From NCBI RefSeq assembly GCF_016907435.1, contig NZ_JAFBBZ010000001.1, positions 4,216,001 to 4,280,000 on the forward strand: 64,000 nt of DNA. Direction: 5' to 3'. Origin of the DNA: Nocardioides salarius (GTDB lineage Bacteria > Actinomycetota > Actinomycetes > Propionibacteriales > Nocardioidaceae). Within the stretch, counting starts at the first letter, position 1. Every line of letters starts with the position of its first letter. Below the pieces are notes generated by a model. The model made no database searches, was not told the origin of the DNA, and worked only from the letters and a program-made list of their open reading frames with translations. This document shows positions 7,593-15,463 of the stretch, one piece after another. Position numbers and translations under genes: made by a program.

Positions 7593-9056
7593 TCAGACCG
7601 AGCGGCATAGTGGCAGTGCGGCGGCCGAGAACGCCTGGGCTTGCTGTCCCCAGAGCCGACGTGTCTCGCACGACGCTTGGATGGCGGCCTGCTCGATGTC
7701 GGCTACGGCCCGTTCGAGTTCGTCGGGGTCTTGGGTGCTGACGGCGATCAGGCCGGTGGTGCGGAGGATGCCGTGGCCGGCGGTGAGGTCGGCCTCCTGC
7801 TGGAGGACGTCGTTGTATTCGGCGGACTGCTGGGCGTCCTCGATCTGGCCGATCCTCTGCCTCTGAGCGGCGTCGGAGATGTACTCGGCCTTCTTCTTGC
7901 GGATGTCGCGGGCAGCTTGGTCGGAGCGCATCGGCGTGTAGAGCAGTGTGAACGTCCGTCGTACGCCGGAAGAGAGCAGGACGGGTGCGAGGAAGCCCGG
8001 GTAGACGAGTGATCGCGGCCATTCGCTGATCCAGAGCACGCAGTGGTGTGCGGAGTCGCTGCGCACGCTCGACCAGTTCTCGGTGACAGCAACCGGGCCG
8101 GCGGTGGCGAGGTCGCGGCCGAGCTCGCCGTGGCGCTCCAGAGCGCCAGCCACCACGGGGTCGTACGCGGAGCGGAGGATGACCGCGAGGTCGCCGGGCT
8201 CCAGCCAGCCCGATGGAGCGAGGTCGGCCGCGCGGAGGGCCGCGGTCATCGTGGACATCTCTTGACGGAGAACTGCGGCTGCTCCCCGGTTGCCGCCACC
8301 GGCTGCACGAATGGCGCGGCCCGCCGCCTTCATGTCGAGTGAGATCGACACGGTGCTCGCGTGCCGCTCGCCAGCAGGGCCGGCGCGGTCGATCAGTTCG
8401 CCGTACGTCGTCGAGGTCCAGGAGTCGTTGTGGGTTCCGTGCTGGGACCACCACTCGGCGAGGCCCTTCCCGGAGTCGGGCAGCGTCCGCTCCATCACCT
8501 GCAACGAGGAAATGCGTCCCGAGCGGCACGCCGTGGCAAGCACTCGCCCCCAGCTCGTGACACGGCGTTGTTGCTCGATCGGGTCAAGCAGGATGAAGGC
8601 TGGGTGGGTGACGCCGACGATGGCAGTCAGCGTCGCGGCGTGCGGGTCATGAACCATGACCGCACCGCTCTCGGGGTCGAACCACTGACGAAGACGCGCG
8701 GCATCCCCAGGCAGCGACAGCGTGCCAGCCGGTCGAGGCTTGACGATGTGGCGGCGGAACAACGACTGACCACCGGTGGACCGCCAGAGCCAGCGGCTGA
8801 CCACGGGCAGCCACTCGATCAGCTTGCGACCGCCGACTCCGATGAACGCGAGGGCAGCGCAGAGCAGCAGCACGGGAACGACATACATCAAGGACGGTCC
8901 ACCGCCGAAGTAGAGCGCGAACACCAGCATGATCGCGCCGAACCCGACCACGACGAGCTGAGACCCGGACAATCCCAGGAGCACACCTCGCCGTGTCAGG
9001 CGGGAGAACTTCATCGGAGCGAGTTCGTAGTCGTGTGCAGTCGTTGGGTTGCTCAC
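7593..9056 (-). CDS. SCO6880-family conjugation protein (PrgI-like N-terminus)
   Basis: A 487-residue protein with two N-terminal membrane helices (about residues 28-48 and 55-75: QLVVVGFGAIMLVFALYFGG, then MYVVPVLLLCAALAFIGVGG). A large cytoplasmic domain follows and contains SGWLEPGDLAVILRSAYDP and a conserved LYTPMRSDQAARDIRKKKAEY helix. This is the arrangement of the actinobacterial SCO6880 family, which stands beside VirB4-like and TrbL-like genes in conjugative elements and resembles the VirB3/PrgI-plus-VirB4 N-terminal region. It likely links the membrane channel to the ATPase. The GTG start at 9056 lies four bases downstream of the original stop of the trbL-like gene (9060). Confidence 0.84.
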   Translation of the reverse strand: MSNPTTAHDYELAPMKFSRLTRRGVLLGLSGSQLVVVGFGAIMLVFALYFGGGPSLMYVVPVLLLCAALAFIGVGGRKLIEWLPVVSRWLWRSTGGQSLFRRHIVKPRPAGTLSLPGDAARLRQWFDPESGAVMVHDPHAATLTAIVGVTHPAFILLDPIEQQRRVTSWGRVLATACRSGRISSLQVMERTLPDSGKGLAEWWSQHGTHNDSWTSTTYGELIDRAGPAGERHASTVSISLDMKAAGRAIRAAGGGNRGAAAVLRQEMSTMTAALRAADLAPSGWLEPGDLAVILRSAYDPVVAGALERHGELGRDLATAGPVAVTENWSSVRSDSAHHCVLWISEWPRSLVYPGFLAPVLLSSGVRRTFTLLYTPMRSDQAARDIRKKKAEYISDAAQRQRIGQIEDAQQSAEYNDVLQQEADLTAGHGILRTTGLIAVSTQDPDELERAVADIEQAAIQASCETRRLWGQQAQAFSAAALPLCRSV

Positions 9057-9059
9057 CGG

Positions 9060-9290
9060 TCAGCCCTTCTTCCCGTTGGACTGTGAAGGAATCGAGTCCG
9101 CGACATGCGGCGGCAGGGGTGCGCCCGAGGACGAGACCGGGGTCTTCTGGGCGGCGTCTGCCTGTTGCGAGGCGGCACCGCCGACCGCCTGGCCGGTCCA
9201 GACTCCGGCCGTGGCGGCTTCCTTCGCCACGACCACACCAGCAGCGACTCCGCCAGCGGCAGCCCCGCCCGCGGCTGCTCCGCCTCCTCC
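9060..9290 (-). pseudogene. Detached 3' end of the TrbL-like gene
   Basis: Read on the minus strand, these bases encode a Gly/Ala-rich tail (GGGGAAAGGAAAGGVAAG) and then a hydrophilic end reaching the stop at 9060. They are separated from the rest of the gene by the IS3-family copy. The 3-bp duplication tcc (9288-9290 and 10817-10819) lies in the same codon phase on both sides. Deleting the element plus one duplicate gives an intact frame of 431 residues. No start or ribosome site precedes the fragment, so it is not expected to be translated on its own. Confidence 0.88.
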
Positions 9291-9323
9291 CGGAAGATGT
9301 CAAGCAGTCTGAGACACGTCTCG

Positions 9324-10391
9324 TCACGCGGTCTGTATGAGGGCCTCCGGTGATGGCTGGTTGATCCAGGCGGCCTGGGGGAGCTTCGGGGCCTGGGGTC
9401 GGCGGGTGCCGAACCGTTCGGGGTGAGCGGCGTGGGCTGCGTCCAGGGTGTGCTGCCGCTGGGCCCGGATCTCGGTTGCGGTGCCGTGGTGGACCGACGC
9501 GGGGGTGTGCAGCCCGATCCCGGAGTGACGGTGCTCGTGGTTGTAGTAGCCGAAGAAGTCCTCGCAGAACGCTCTCGCGTCGGCCAGCGAGCCGAACGCC
9601 TCGGGGAAGACCGGGGCGTACTTCAGGGTCTTGAACATGGCCTCGCTGAACGGGTTGTCGTTGCTGACCCGCGGCCGGGAATGGCTGCGGTCGACGCCGA
9701 GGTCGAGCAGCAGCTGGGCGACGGGTTTGGAGGTCATCGACGTCCCGCGGTCGGCATGGATCGCCTGAGGGATGCCGTGCACGCCCATCGCTTTCTCCAG
9801 CATCGTCTTGGCGATCTCGGAGTCCTCGACAGCCTGCACGGTCCAGGCCACGACGTAGCGGGAGTAGATGTCGAGCACGACGTAGAGCTGGAACCAGATC
9901 CCGCGCTGGGGGCCGCGGACCTTGGTGATGTCCCAGGACCAGACCTGCCCCGGCGCGGTGGCCAACAGCTCGGGCTTCGTCTTGGCAGGATGGGTGGCCT
10001 GCCGGCGCCGCTCGCCGGCCGCACCGTGGGCGCGCAGCAGCCGGTGCATCGTCGACATCGAGCACAGGTAGGTGCCCTCGTCCAGCAGCGTCGCCCAGGT
10101 CTGGGCCACCGACTTGTCGCAGAACCTCGGCGAGGTCAACACCTCCAGCACCTCGGCTTGCTCGGCCACGGTGAGCGCGTTCGGCGGCCTCGGACGCGAC
10201 GGCTTCGGGCCGTGCAACCGAGGCTGCTTGGCGCGGTAGTGGCTGCCCCTGGGTCGTCCCAGCAGCTCACACGCCTTGGTCACCGAGGTCAGCTCGGCGA
10301 GCTCGTCGACGGCAGGGTTGATCACCGTCCGGGCGGCTTCGGCGTGCCCGTGCTCTCGGAGAGCGTCTCCAAGAGCGCGTGTGCTTTTCCC
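9324..10391 (-). CDS. IS3-family transposase, catalytic OrfB part (copy 1)
   Basis: The integrase-core half, in the frame entered by a -1 shift from OrfA. The DDE residues are seen as D in QVWSWDITKV, D in AIHADRGTSM and E in NPFSEAMFKTLKY, followed by YNHEHRHSGIG near the end, as in rve-domain transposases. There is no good independent start: the frame is open upstream to 10550 but that part reads OrfA out of frame. It cuts and joins the element ends during copy-paste IS3 transposition. A full OrfAB fusion would be about 472 residues. Confidence 0.9.
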   Translation of the reverse strand, partial: GKSTRALGDALREHGHAEAARTVINPAVDELAELTSVTKACELLGRPRGSHYRAKQPRLHGPKPSRPRPPNALTVAEQAEVLEVLTSPRFCDKSVAQTWATLLDEGTYLCSMSTMHRLLRAHGAAGERRRQATHPAKTKPELLATAPGQVWSWDITKVRGPQRGIWFQLYVVLDIYSRYVVAWTVQAVEDSEIAKTMLEKAMGVHGIPQAIHADRGTSMTSKPVAQLLLDLGVDRSHSRPRVSNDNPFSEAMFKTLKYAPVFPEAFGSLADARAFCEDFFGYYNHEHRHSGIGLHTPASVHHGTATEIRAQRQHTLDAAHAAHPERFGTRRPQAPKLPQAAWINQPSPEALIQTA

Positions 10392-10741
10392 ACGATGTCC
10401 AACGCGGCCCTCGTCCTGGCCAACTCGGCCTCGGCCTTTTCCGCACGGGCGCGCAACTGTTCGACCTCCCGATCCCGCTGCCGCTCGCGACGGTCCTTGG
10501 CCTGGGGGGCCAGCGCTGAGGCGGCGCCAGACTCGGCGGCCTTGCGCCACTCCACGATGTGGGAGGAGTACAACCCCTCCCGCCGCAGGATCGCACCGCG
10601 CTCGCCGCGGTCGGCGGCGTCGTAATCGGCCAGGATCTTCGCTTTGTACTCGGCGGTGAACGTGCGTCGCTTCGGACGGTCTGCTCTCGGGCTCACCACC
10701 CCATCATCGATCCGGGCAGCATCAGCCAACGTCATGGTCAT
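10322..10741 (-). CDS. IS3-family OrfA, helix-turn-helix protein (copy 1)
   Basis: A 139-residue protein with a transposase_8-type HTH (RRTFTAEYKAKILADYDAAD, then GAILRREGLYSSHIVEWRKA) and a C-terminal leucine-zipper-like coiled coil (REVEQLRARAEKAEAELART). It binds the terminal repeats and, as the N-terminal half of the OrfAB fusion, directs the catalytic domain. It ends 63 bases past the slip site, so ordinary translation yields OrfA alone, which in IS3 elements acts as a regulator. Confidence 0.9.
   Translation of the reverse strand: MTMTLADAARIDDGVVSPRADRPKRRTFTAEYKAKILADYDAADRGERGAILRREGLYSSHIVEWRKAAESGAASALAPQAKDRRERQRDREVEQLRARAEKAEAELARTRAALDIVGKAHALLETLSESTGTPKPPGR
10385..10391 (-). 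other. Programmed -1 frameshift site G_GGA_AAA (IS3 copy 1)
   Basis: On the minus strand the OrfA codons GTG GGA AAA create the heptamer GGGAAAA (X XXY YYZ type) in the correct phase. A -1 slip leads from DIVGK into STRALGDALREHG of the OrfB frame. The identical site in copy 2 is at 23853-23859. Confidence 0.75.
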
Positions 10742-10798
10742 CAGGTGTCTCGCTTCTCGCCCGTGCAGAGGGAAGGAACTCAGTAGCGGTGTCTCACC

Positions 10799-11884
10799 TC
10801 AGCCTGACGCACAGGGTCCTCCCGAGGAAGCCGCACCCGCACCTCCGGTTGACGGTCCCGTACCCGTCGGTGCTGCGGCCGGCGCGGGTGAACCGCCACC
10901 ATTGCCGCCGCCGTCGAGCACCTTGCTCGGCTGCGAGCTCGGGGCGCGGTTCATCGGGATCGGCATCGGGCGGTTGAGTGCCGACTTGCCTTCCTGCTCG
11001 GCCGACATCGCTTGGTACATGTCGAAGCCCATGAAGTTGATCGCCTTGTAGGTCATGTACGGCGCGAACCCGGCCATCAGCATCAGCACGACGCCGGCGA
11101 TCGGCTCTGACACCGACTGGATGTCACTGTCGATGGGGGCGGAGACCTGTGCGGTGGCGAGCAGGAAGATCACCACCAGGACGACCTTCGAGAGGATGAG
11201 GGCGATCACGAACGATGCCCACCTGCTGACCCAGGAGCGCGTGTGGTCCCAGCTCGACCCGGCGAGGGCAATCGGAGCGAACACGATCGCGATGAGGAGT
11301 AGTGCCTTGCGGACGAGCAGGCTGATCCACACGATGCCTGCCGCGCCGATGGCAAGGCCAGCGATGAAGATCGTCAGGATCGCACCCGCGCCGGGCGCCG
11401 CGAGGTTGAGCCCGACGAGGCCGGTGGTGAGCAGGGCGACGCGGTCGCCCATCTGCTCCATGTTGGTCCCAGCCGCGTTGACGATGCCGATGCAGAGCTG
11501 GTCGGTGACTTCCATGGCCGTGGCCAGCAGAGCGAGCGCGACGAAGGAGCCGAGGATCGACTTCGCCAGTCCGAGGGCTGCTCGCGACAGTGCGGCTGGT
11601 TCGCGTCGGATCATGCCCCCGATGACTTGGAGCATGAAGAAGCCGAGCATCACGAAGACGGCGATGCCGAAGAGGATGTTGTAGACCCTGGTGTACTGAC
11701 TGCTGGTGACGTCGACCATCGTGGTCGAGTCGAAGACCTTCCACACGGCCTCGAACATCCAGCCCGCAGCGTGCCCCATGCCCTGAGCCAGCCAGTCGAA
11801 GGGCGCGGACACCAGCGCTCCGGCCGCGTCGCCCGCGACATCGCACACGGATGAGATGACAGGTACATCGCAGACGTCGACCAT
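10799..11884 (-). CDS. TrbL/VirB6-like conjugation membrane protein, C-terminus replaced by IS
   Basis: A polytopic protein with about six to seven hydrophobic segments (for example VYNILFGIAVFVMLGFFML near residue 70, WASFVIALILSKVVLVVIFL near 230 and IAGVVLMLMAGFAPYMTYKA near 265). A Pro/Gly/Ala-rich cytoplasmic tail follows. TrbL/VirB6 proteins form the inner-membrane channel of T4SS. The IS3 copy enters at residue 356; the present frame ends after five IS-encoded residues (361 in total, 431 originally). All membrane segments survive, so partial function is possible. The element also separates this gene from the downstream SCO6880 and VirB4 genes, and polar effects are likely. Confidence 0.83.
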   Translation of the reverse strand: MVDVCDVPVISSVCDVAGDAAGALVSAPFDWLAQGMGHAAGWMFEAVWKVFDSTTMVDVTSSQYTRVYNILFGIAVFVMLGFFMLQVIGGMIRREPAALSRAALGLAKSILGSFVALALLATAMEVTDQLCIGIVNAAGTNMEQMGDRVALLTTGLVGLNLAAPGAGAILTIFIAGLAIGAAGIVWISLLVRKALLLIAIVFAPIALAGSSWDHTRSWVSRWASFVIALILSKVVLVVIFLLATAQVSAPIDSDIQSVSEPIAGVVLMLMAGFAPYMTYKAINFMGFDMYQAMSAEQEGKSALNRPMPIPMNRAPSSQPSKVLDGGGNGGGSPAPAAAPTGTGPSTGGAGAASSGGPCASG

Positions 11885-11910
11885 CGTCGTGTTCTCTCGT
11901 GCTTGCCCGG

Positions 11911-12228
11911 TCAGACGGACTGGCCGACGTTCCAGAAGAAGTTGACGAGGGCGACGGACGCGCCGGTGATGATCGCGGCACCGAGCCCGACCAGGACGCC
12001 GAGCTTGCCGCGACCAGCCAAGTGCGGGTTCGACGAGTTCGCGCCGAGTGCCCAGACGACCGCCGAGACGATCAGGGCGAGTACGGCGAGGATGAGGCCG
12101 ACGGTCATCGTCGCGCCGACGATGTCCTTGAGCTGGCTGATCCCCGGCAGCCCGTTGGAGTTCGGGCCGATGTTGATGTCCTGCGGCAACAGCGACAAGA
12201 CGGCGGTGGGTAGACCGAGGGTGATCAC
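11911..12228 (-). CDS. Small two-helix membrane protein, VirB2/TrbC-like (DUF6112-type)
   Basis: A 105-residue protein: a short N-terminal part, then hydrophobic helices at about residues 38-62 (TMTVGLILAVLALIVSAVVW) and 75-97 (LGVLVGLGAAIITGASVALV). Length, position before the TrbL-like gene and the two-helix plan fit a VirB2/TrbC pilin-like component. AGGAGG four bases before the GTG at 12228 fixes the start. It is a paralogue of the 97-residue protein at 13372-13665 (shared helix pattern and a W-A-x-G motif between helices). The role as pilin subunit is inferred, since no pilin processing site is clear. Confidence 0.75.
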   Translation of the reverse strand: MITLGLPTAVLSLLPQDINIGPNSNGLPGISQLKDIVGATMTVGLILAVLALIVSAVVWALGANSSNPHLAGRGKLGVLVGLGAAIITGASVALVNFFWNVGQSV

Positions 12229-12307
12229 GATTCCTCCTGAGTGAGTGGACGGTTCACTCGCTCAGGTGTTCGGGTCGGACCACGGTGCCCTCGATAGCGT
12301 TGCGTCT

Positions 12308-12640
12308 GTGGCGCTTCCCGAGACCGACCTGGCACGAATCAAGAAGTGGTGCGACTCGATCTGGCCGAAACACATGTGGGACCAGGCGAAGGTCGAAGCC
12401 GACGTTGCGCCGACGCACGTCACCATCGTCGAGGTCCGGCCCGACTGGATGGGTGGCCCGGTACCCACGCGATTCCCCATCGCTCGGCTGCGCTACACGA
12501 AGACCACCGGCCAGTGGGCGATCTACTGGCGCGACCGGAATCTGAAATTCCACGAGTACCAGCACAAGCGGCCGTCGAAGAACGTCCAGTCGCTGCTCGA
12601 CTACATCCGCGAGAGCAAGGACCCGATCTTCTTCGGTTAA
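12308..12640 (+). CDS. DUF3024-family protein
   Basis: A 110-residue protein of the DUF3024 family: LPETDLARIKKWCDSIWP at the start, THVTIVEVRPDWMG in the middle, then RFPIARLRYTKTTGQWAIYW with RDRNLKFHEY and a C-terminal DPIFFG. Function is unknown in this family. The GTG at 12308 is chosen because conservation begins there; an in-frame GTG at 12245 would add 21 residues. It is the only plus-strand gene in this part of the transfer operon and ends one base from the convergent stop at 12642, suggesting insertion as a small cargo gene. Confidence 0.75.
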   Translation: MALPETDLARIKKWCDSIWPKHMWDQAKVEADVAPTHVTIVEVRPDWMGGPVPTRFPIARLRYTKTTGQWAIYWRDRNLKFHEYQHKRPSKNVQSLLDYIRESKDPIFFG

Positions 12641-12641
12641 G

Positions 12642-13375
12642 TCAGTCGCCAAGGCCGATGCCGGGGGACGTCGCGGCCCGCGCATGCTCCAGCGTGAAGT
12701 CCGGCATACGGCGGAGGGGCTTGACTCCCTCGACGATGCGGTCGGGGTCCACGGCCGTGTGGGAGATGTCGTAGCCGCCCCACGGCGAGCGGCCGGGGAC
12801 GTGGCGCGTTCCAAAGGGCCGACGCTCAGTGATCATTGGCGCACCGGGCACCTGCATGGACTTGGGGTAGTGCTCGGCGATCCAGTTCTTCGTGGCCTTG
12901 GACATCCGGTCCGTGTCCATCGCGCGCAACCTCGACGGGACGATCGGGAGTTCGCGCCAGCCGGGGGGGCGTGGTCGTGCCACAACTCGACAGCGACGTT
13001 CTCGTGGTCGGTGATCGCGTTCCACTCGCACGGTTCACAGATCGCCTGGTACATCAGATCGCCGACACACTGGCACGACTCGTGCCGGTCGGCGTGCTTC
13101 CACGGCTCACAACGCAAGTCTGTTGTGTAGAGCGCGAAACCGTGGCCCGCGACCTGGGCGTTGTCAGGGACCGTGATCGAGTGGCGCCACAGGTTGACGT
13201 GGGTCTTGTCGTGCGCGTGCAGGAACATCCAATGGTCCAGCGCCGCGTCGAGCTCGGCCGGCGGGTAGTACACCGTCGTGAAGTGCAGGGGAGCACCACG
13301 CCACTCGGGAGTCGACTCGACGGCCGCCTCGTGGAGCATGCCCTCGATGTCGAAGGCGAGCTGCTCCTCGCTCAC
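12642..13375 (-). pseudogene. DUF6349-like protein, frameshifted
   Basis: The first part (MSEEQLAFDIEGMLHEAA... to VELWHDHAPP) and the second part (GWRELPIVPSRLRAMDTD... to SPGIGLGD) lie in different frames. They meet at a run of seven C on the minus strand (12963-12969 as G on the plus strand). One extra C would restore a single protein of about 244 residues. The N-terminal part is rich in Cys/His (CEPWKHADRHESCQC, CEPCEW), suggesting metal binding. The GTG start at 13375 overlaps the preceding stop as GTGA. Proteins like this, which I recall as DUF6349, occur in actinobacterial elements, with function unknown. The frameshift may be real or a homopolymer sequencing error. Confidence 0.72.
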
Positions 13376-13665
13376 AACGTCGCTCCCACGTCGAGGAGCC
13401 AGTTCGCCCAGGCGAGCGCACCGCCGGTGAGTACAGCACCGCCGAGGGCGACGAAGAGGCCGGTCTTCGCCTTGCTCGCGGTCTGCCAACTGCCTTGAGC
13501 CGAGCCGATGGCCCACGTCGCCGCGCAGATGACAACCATCAGGACGGCGACGATCAACCCGTAGGTCAGCAGCGCACCGACGATGGCGCGGAGTTGGCTA
13601 GAGCCGCCGACGGCACCGAAGTCGGGGCCGACGAGAGGCAGAATCGCGGGGATCTTCATGGTCAT
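13372..13665 (-). CDS. Small two-helix membrane protein, paralogue of the VirB2/TrbC-like protein
   Basis: A 97-residue protein with helices near residues 30-54 (LLTYGLIVAVLMVVICAATW) and 68-90 (TGLFVALGGAVLTGGALAWA). It shares size, topology and spacing with the 105-residue protein at 11911-12228. Two such genes in one operon may supply two pilin-like or channel subunits. Its start follows the M23 peptidase stop after six bases, and its stop overlaps the next GTG. An alternative ATG lies six bases downstream. Confidence 0.72.
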   Translation of the reverse strand: MTMKIPAILPLVGPDFGAVGGSSQLRAIVGALLTYGLIVAVLMVVICAATWAIGSAQGSWQTASKAKTGLFVALGGAVLTGGALAWANWLLDVGATL

Positions 13666-13671
13666 CAGGTG

Positions 13672-14754
13672 CTATGCCCGAGCCGTCCAGTGACAATGGT
13701 CGTAGTGTCCGCCGGTCACGCTGTTGGGATCGTGCATCCCGCCGCCGTCGTAAGGTCGCCAGCCCTCGGACGCTCGCGCTACCGACCAGATGCGTCCCTG
13801 CCAGATGAGGTACTCAACGCCGAGGGTCTCGGCGTTCTCCTTCAGCCAGTTGGTGACCTTCCAGCCGTAGTCGAGCGCACGGCCGCTTGCTGCGGTGCCG
13901 ATCGAGTTGCCGAAGGTGCCGTCGCAGGCTCGGCCAAGGGGGTGCTCCGACTTCCCCGAGCGCGGCGACCAGCACGCCCACTGGGAGTCGGGGAAGTTCT
14001 TCTGGACCTGGGAGAGGATGTGCGCGGTCCGCTGTGTGATCTGTCCGTCAGAGGTCGGGTCGTCGACAAGGCCGTCGGGACTGTCGCCGGTGTACGGCGA
14101 CGCCGGACCACCGTTCGTGCATCCTGCGTCACTCGTGGCTGAGCCACCCTCGACGTTTGCCGCGCCGTTCGAGGCCATCCAGGGCTCCGGGTCGACTGGT
14201 GCAGCGTCGGTGCCACCGGGGCGGACCTCGAAGTGCAAATGGGTGCCGGTGGAGTAGCCGTCGGAGCCGACGTCGGCGATGTACTGCCCAGCGGTGACGG
14301 TATCGCCGGCTTCGACATGGATGCCATCGGCGTACATGTGGGCGTAGCCGGTGGCAACCCGCTTTCCTCCGACGGTGTGCTCGATCAGGATGAGGTGGCC
14401 GTAGCCCGTGGCTGGTCCGGCGAACGCCACACGGCCGTCGGCGGCGGCGAGGATATGCGTCCCGGCTGGCGCGGAGAGGTCGACGCCGGTGTGCAGCTTG
14501 TACTCGCCGGTGACCGGGTGGACCCGCATCCCGAAGCCACTCGTTCGCACCCAAGTCCCGCCAGGGAGCGGGACGACCACTCGGGCGGTCTCGGGGAGCG
14601 TGGGCGCAGCCCCACCGACCGGAGTAGATGCCGGCGAGACGAGGCACTGGTTCTCGGCCTGCGCCGCTGGACTCATGAGCGCTCCAAGACCCAGCAGGAT
14701 GCAGGCCGGGCCAAGGAGGATCGCGACCAACCCGCCAGCGACGACCTTGCCCAT
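13672..14754 (-). CDS. M23-family peptidoglycan endopeptidase (conjugation wall hydrolase)
   Basis: A 360-residue secreted enzyme. Residues 1-33 form a signal or anchor segment (VVAGGLVAILLGPACILLGLGAL, then AQA). The M23/LytM zinc motifs are H88-x3-D92 in HTGVDLSA and H172-x-H174 in GTHLHFEV. The C-terminal region (VEYLIWQGRIWSVARASEG, then GHYDHCHW) resembles a second domain often fused in actinobacterial hydrolases. It cuts peptide cross-links to open the wall for the transfer channel, the job of VirB1-like enzymes. It sits between the membrane-anchored protein and the small membrane subunits, three bases after the upstream stop. Confidence 0.87.
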   Translation of the reverse strand: MGKVVAGGLVAILLGPACILLGLGALMSPAAQAENQCLVSPASTPVGGAAPTLPETARVVVPLPGGTWVRTSGFGMRVHPVTGEYKLHTGVDLSAPAGTHILAAADGRVAFAGPATGYGHLILIEHTVGGKRVATGYAHMYADGIHVEAGDTVTAGQYIADVGSDGYSTGTHLHFEVRPGGTDAAPVDPEPWMASNGAANVEGGSATSDAGCTNGGPASPYTGDSPDGLVDDPTSDGQITQRTAHILSQVQKNFPDSQWACWSPRSGKSEHPLGRACDGTFGNSIGTAASGRALDYGWKVTNWLKENAETLGVEYLIWQGRIWSVARASEGWRPYDGGGMHDPNSVTGGHYDHCHWTARA

Positions 14755-14757
14755 CGG

Positions 14758-15435
14758 TCAGTCCAGCGGCTTGTCGAGCATCGACAGCCGGAGCAGGTGA
14801 CACTCGGGGTACGACGGCGCGCAGACGAGGAAGATGGTGAACGCCACGTCGTGCTCGGACGAGACCGGCTCGCCCTCCCAGATGCCGGAGCGGTGGCGGG
14901 TGCCCTGGATCGTGAGGGCCGTCGTGCCGGGGAGCAGCTCGTCGCCGGCCTGCGCCTCAGCCTCGGCCCACTTGGTTGGGGTGCTGACCGAGTCCACGGT
15001 GAGCCATTGCTCCGTCTCGTACTTGGTCAGTTCGACCCACGCGTCCTGCGTCGGCAGGTAGTTGTCGAGGTCGGACACCAGGCCGGGCGTGGACTCGCCG
15101 GTCGGGTCGGCGACTTCGGTTAGTAGCTCGATGTGGTCGGTCCTGGAGACGAGCGTCGCGGTGTTCCACGCGAAGATCGCCTCAGCGACCTGACGAGCGA
15201 AGGTCTCGGGGTCCGACGTCCGGCGCAGTTCAGGGAGTTCGGTCACTGCCGGGACGTCGTGGACCTCCGTCAACTCGACCGGCGCCTGCGCCTTGGTCGA
15301 CGCAGCGCTGGGGGAGTGCGCCCGGTGGACCAGCACGGCGTACGTCACGAACGCGATCAGCAACAGGGCGGATGCGACACCGGCGACGATGAGGCGTCGG
15401 CGGCGGAGGTCATCAGCAGTGGTCGGGTAGAGCAT
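14758..15435 (-). CDS. Single-pass membrane protein with extracytoplasmic domain (T4SS component-like)
   Basis: A 225-residue protein: a basic N-terminus (DDLRRRR), one membrane helix (LIVAGVASALLLIAFVTYAVL) and an outside domain of about 190 residues with three cysteines near the end. Topology and place in the operon fit a VirB8/TcpC-like structural subunit, but I see no diagnostic motif. The second of two nearby ATGs (15435) is preferred, with GAAGG eight bases upstream; ATG 15441 is the alternative. Confidence 0.65.
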   Translation of the reverse strand: MLYPTTADDLRRRRLIVAGVASALLLIAFVTYAVLVHRAHSPSAASTKAQAPVELTEVHDVPAVTELPELRRTSDPETFARQVAEAIFAWNTATLVSRTDHIELLTEVADPTGESTPGLVSDLDNYLPTQDAWVELTKYETEQWLTVDSVSTPTKWAEAEAQAGDELLPGTTALTIQGTRHRSGIWEGEPVSSEHDVAFTIFLVCAPSYPECHLLRLSMLDKPLD

Positions 15436-15463
15436 CAGCATGGCCTTCGGGAGTCGGGGGTGG

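Larger units (their letters stand above)
9291..10816 (-). mobile_element. IS3-family insertion sequence, copy 1 (1526 bp)
   Basis: The ends were set by comparing this copy with the second at 22759-24284. The shared sequence runs from CGGAAGATGTCAAG to GACGCACAGGG, with imperfect terminal inverted repeats that share the inner block TGAGACAC. The element is flanked by the direct duplication TCC (9288-9290, 10817-10819). It carries overlapping orfA and orfB on the minus strand. It differs from copy 2 at four positions (9456, 9984, 10224, 10616). It interrupts the trbL-like gene. Confidence 0.93.

Noticed and set aside
9423..10625. 400-codon plus-strand frame within the IS3 element, repeated at 22891-24093
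   Set aside because: It is the antisense shadow of orfB; present in both copies only because the IS is duplicated, with Val/Gly/Arg-rich composition typical of antisense GC-rich frames.
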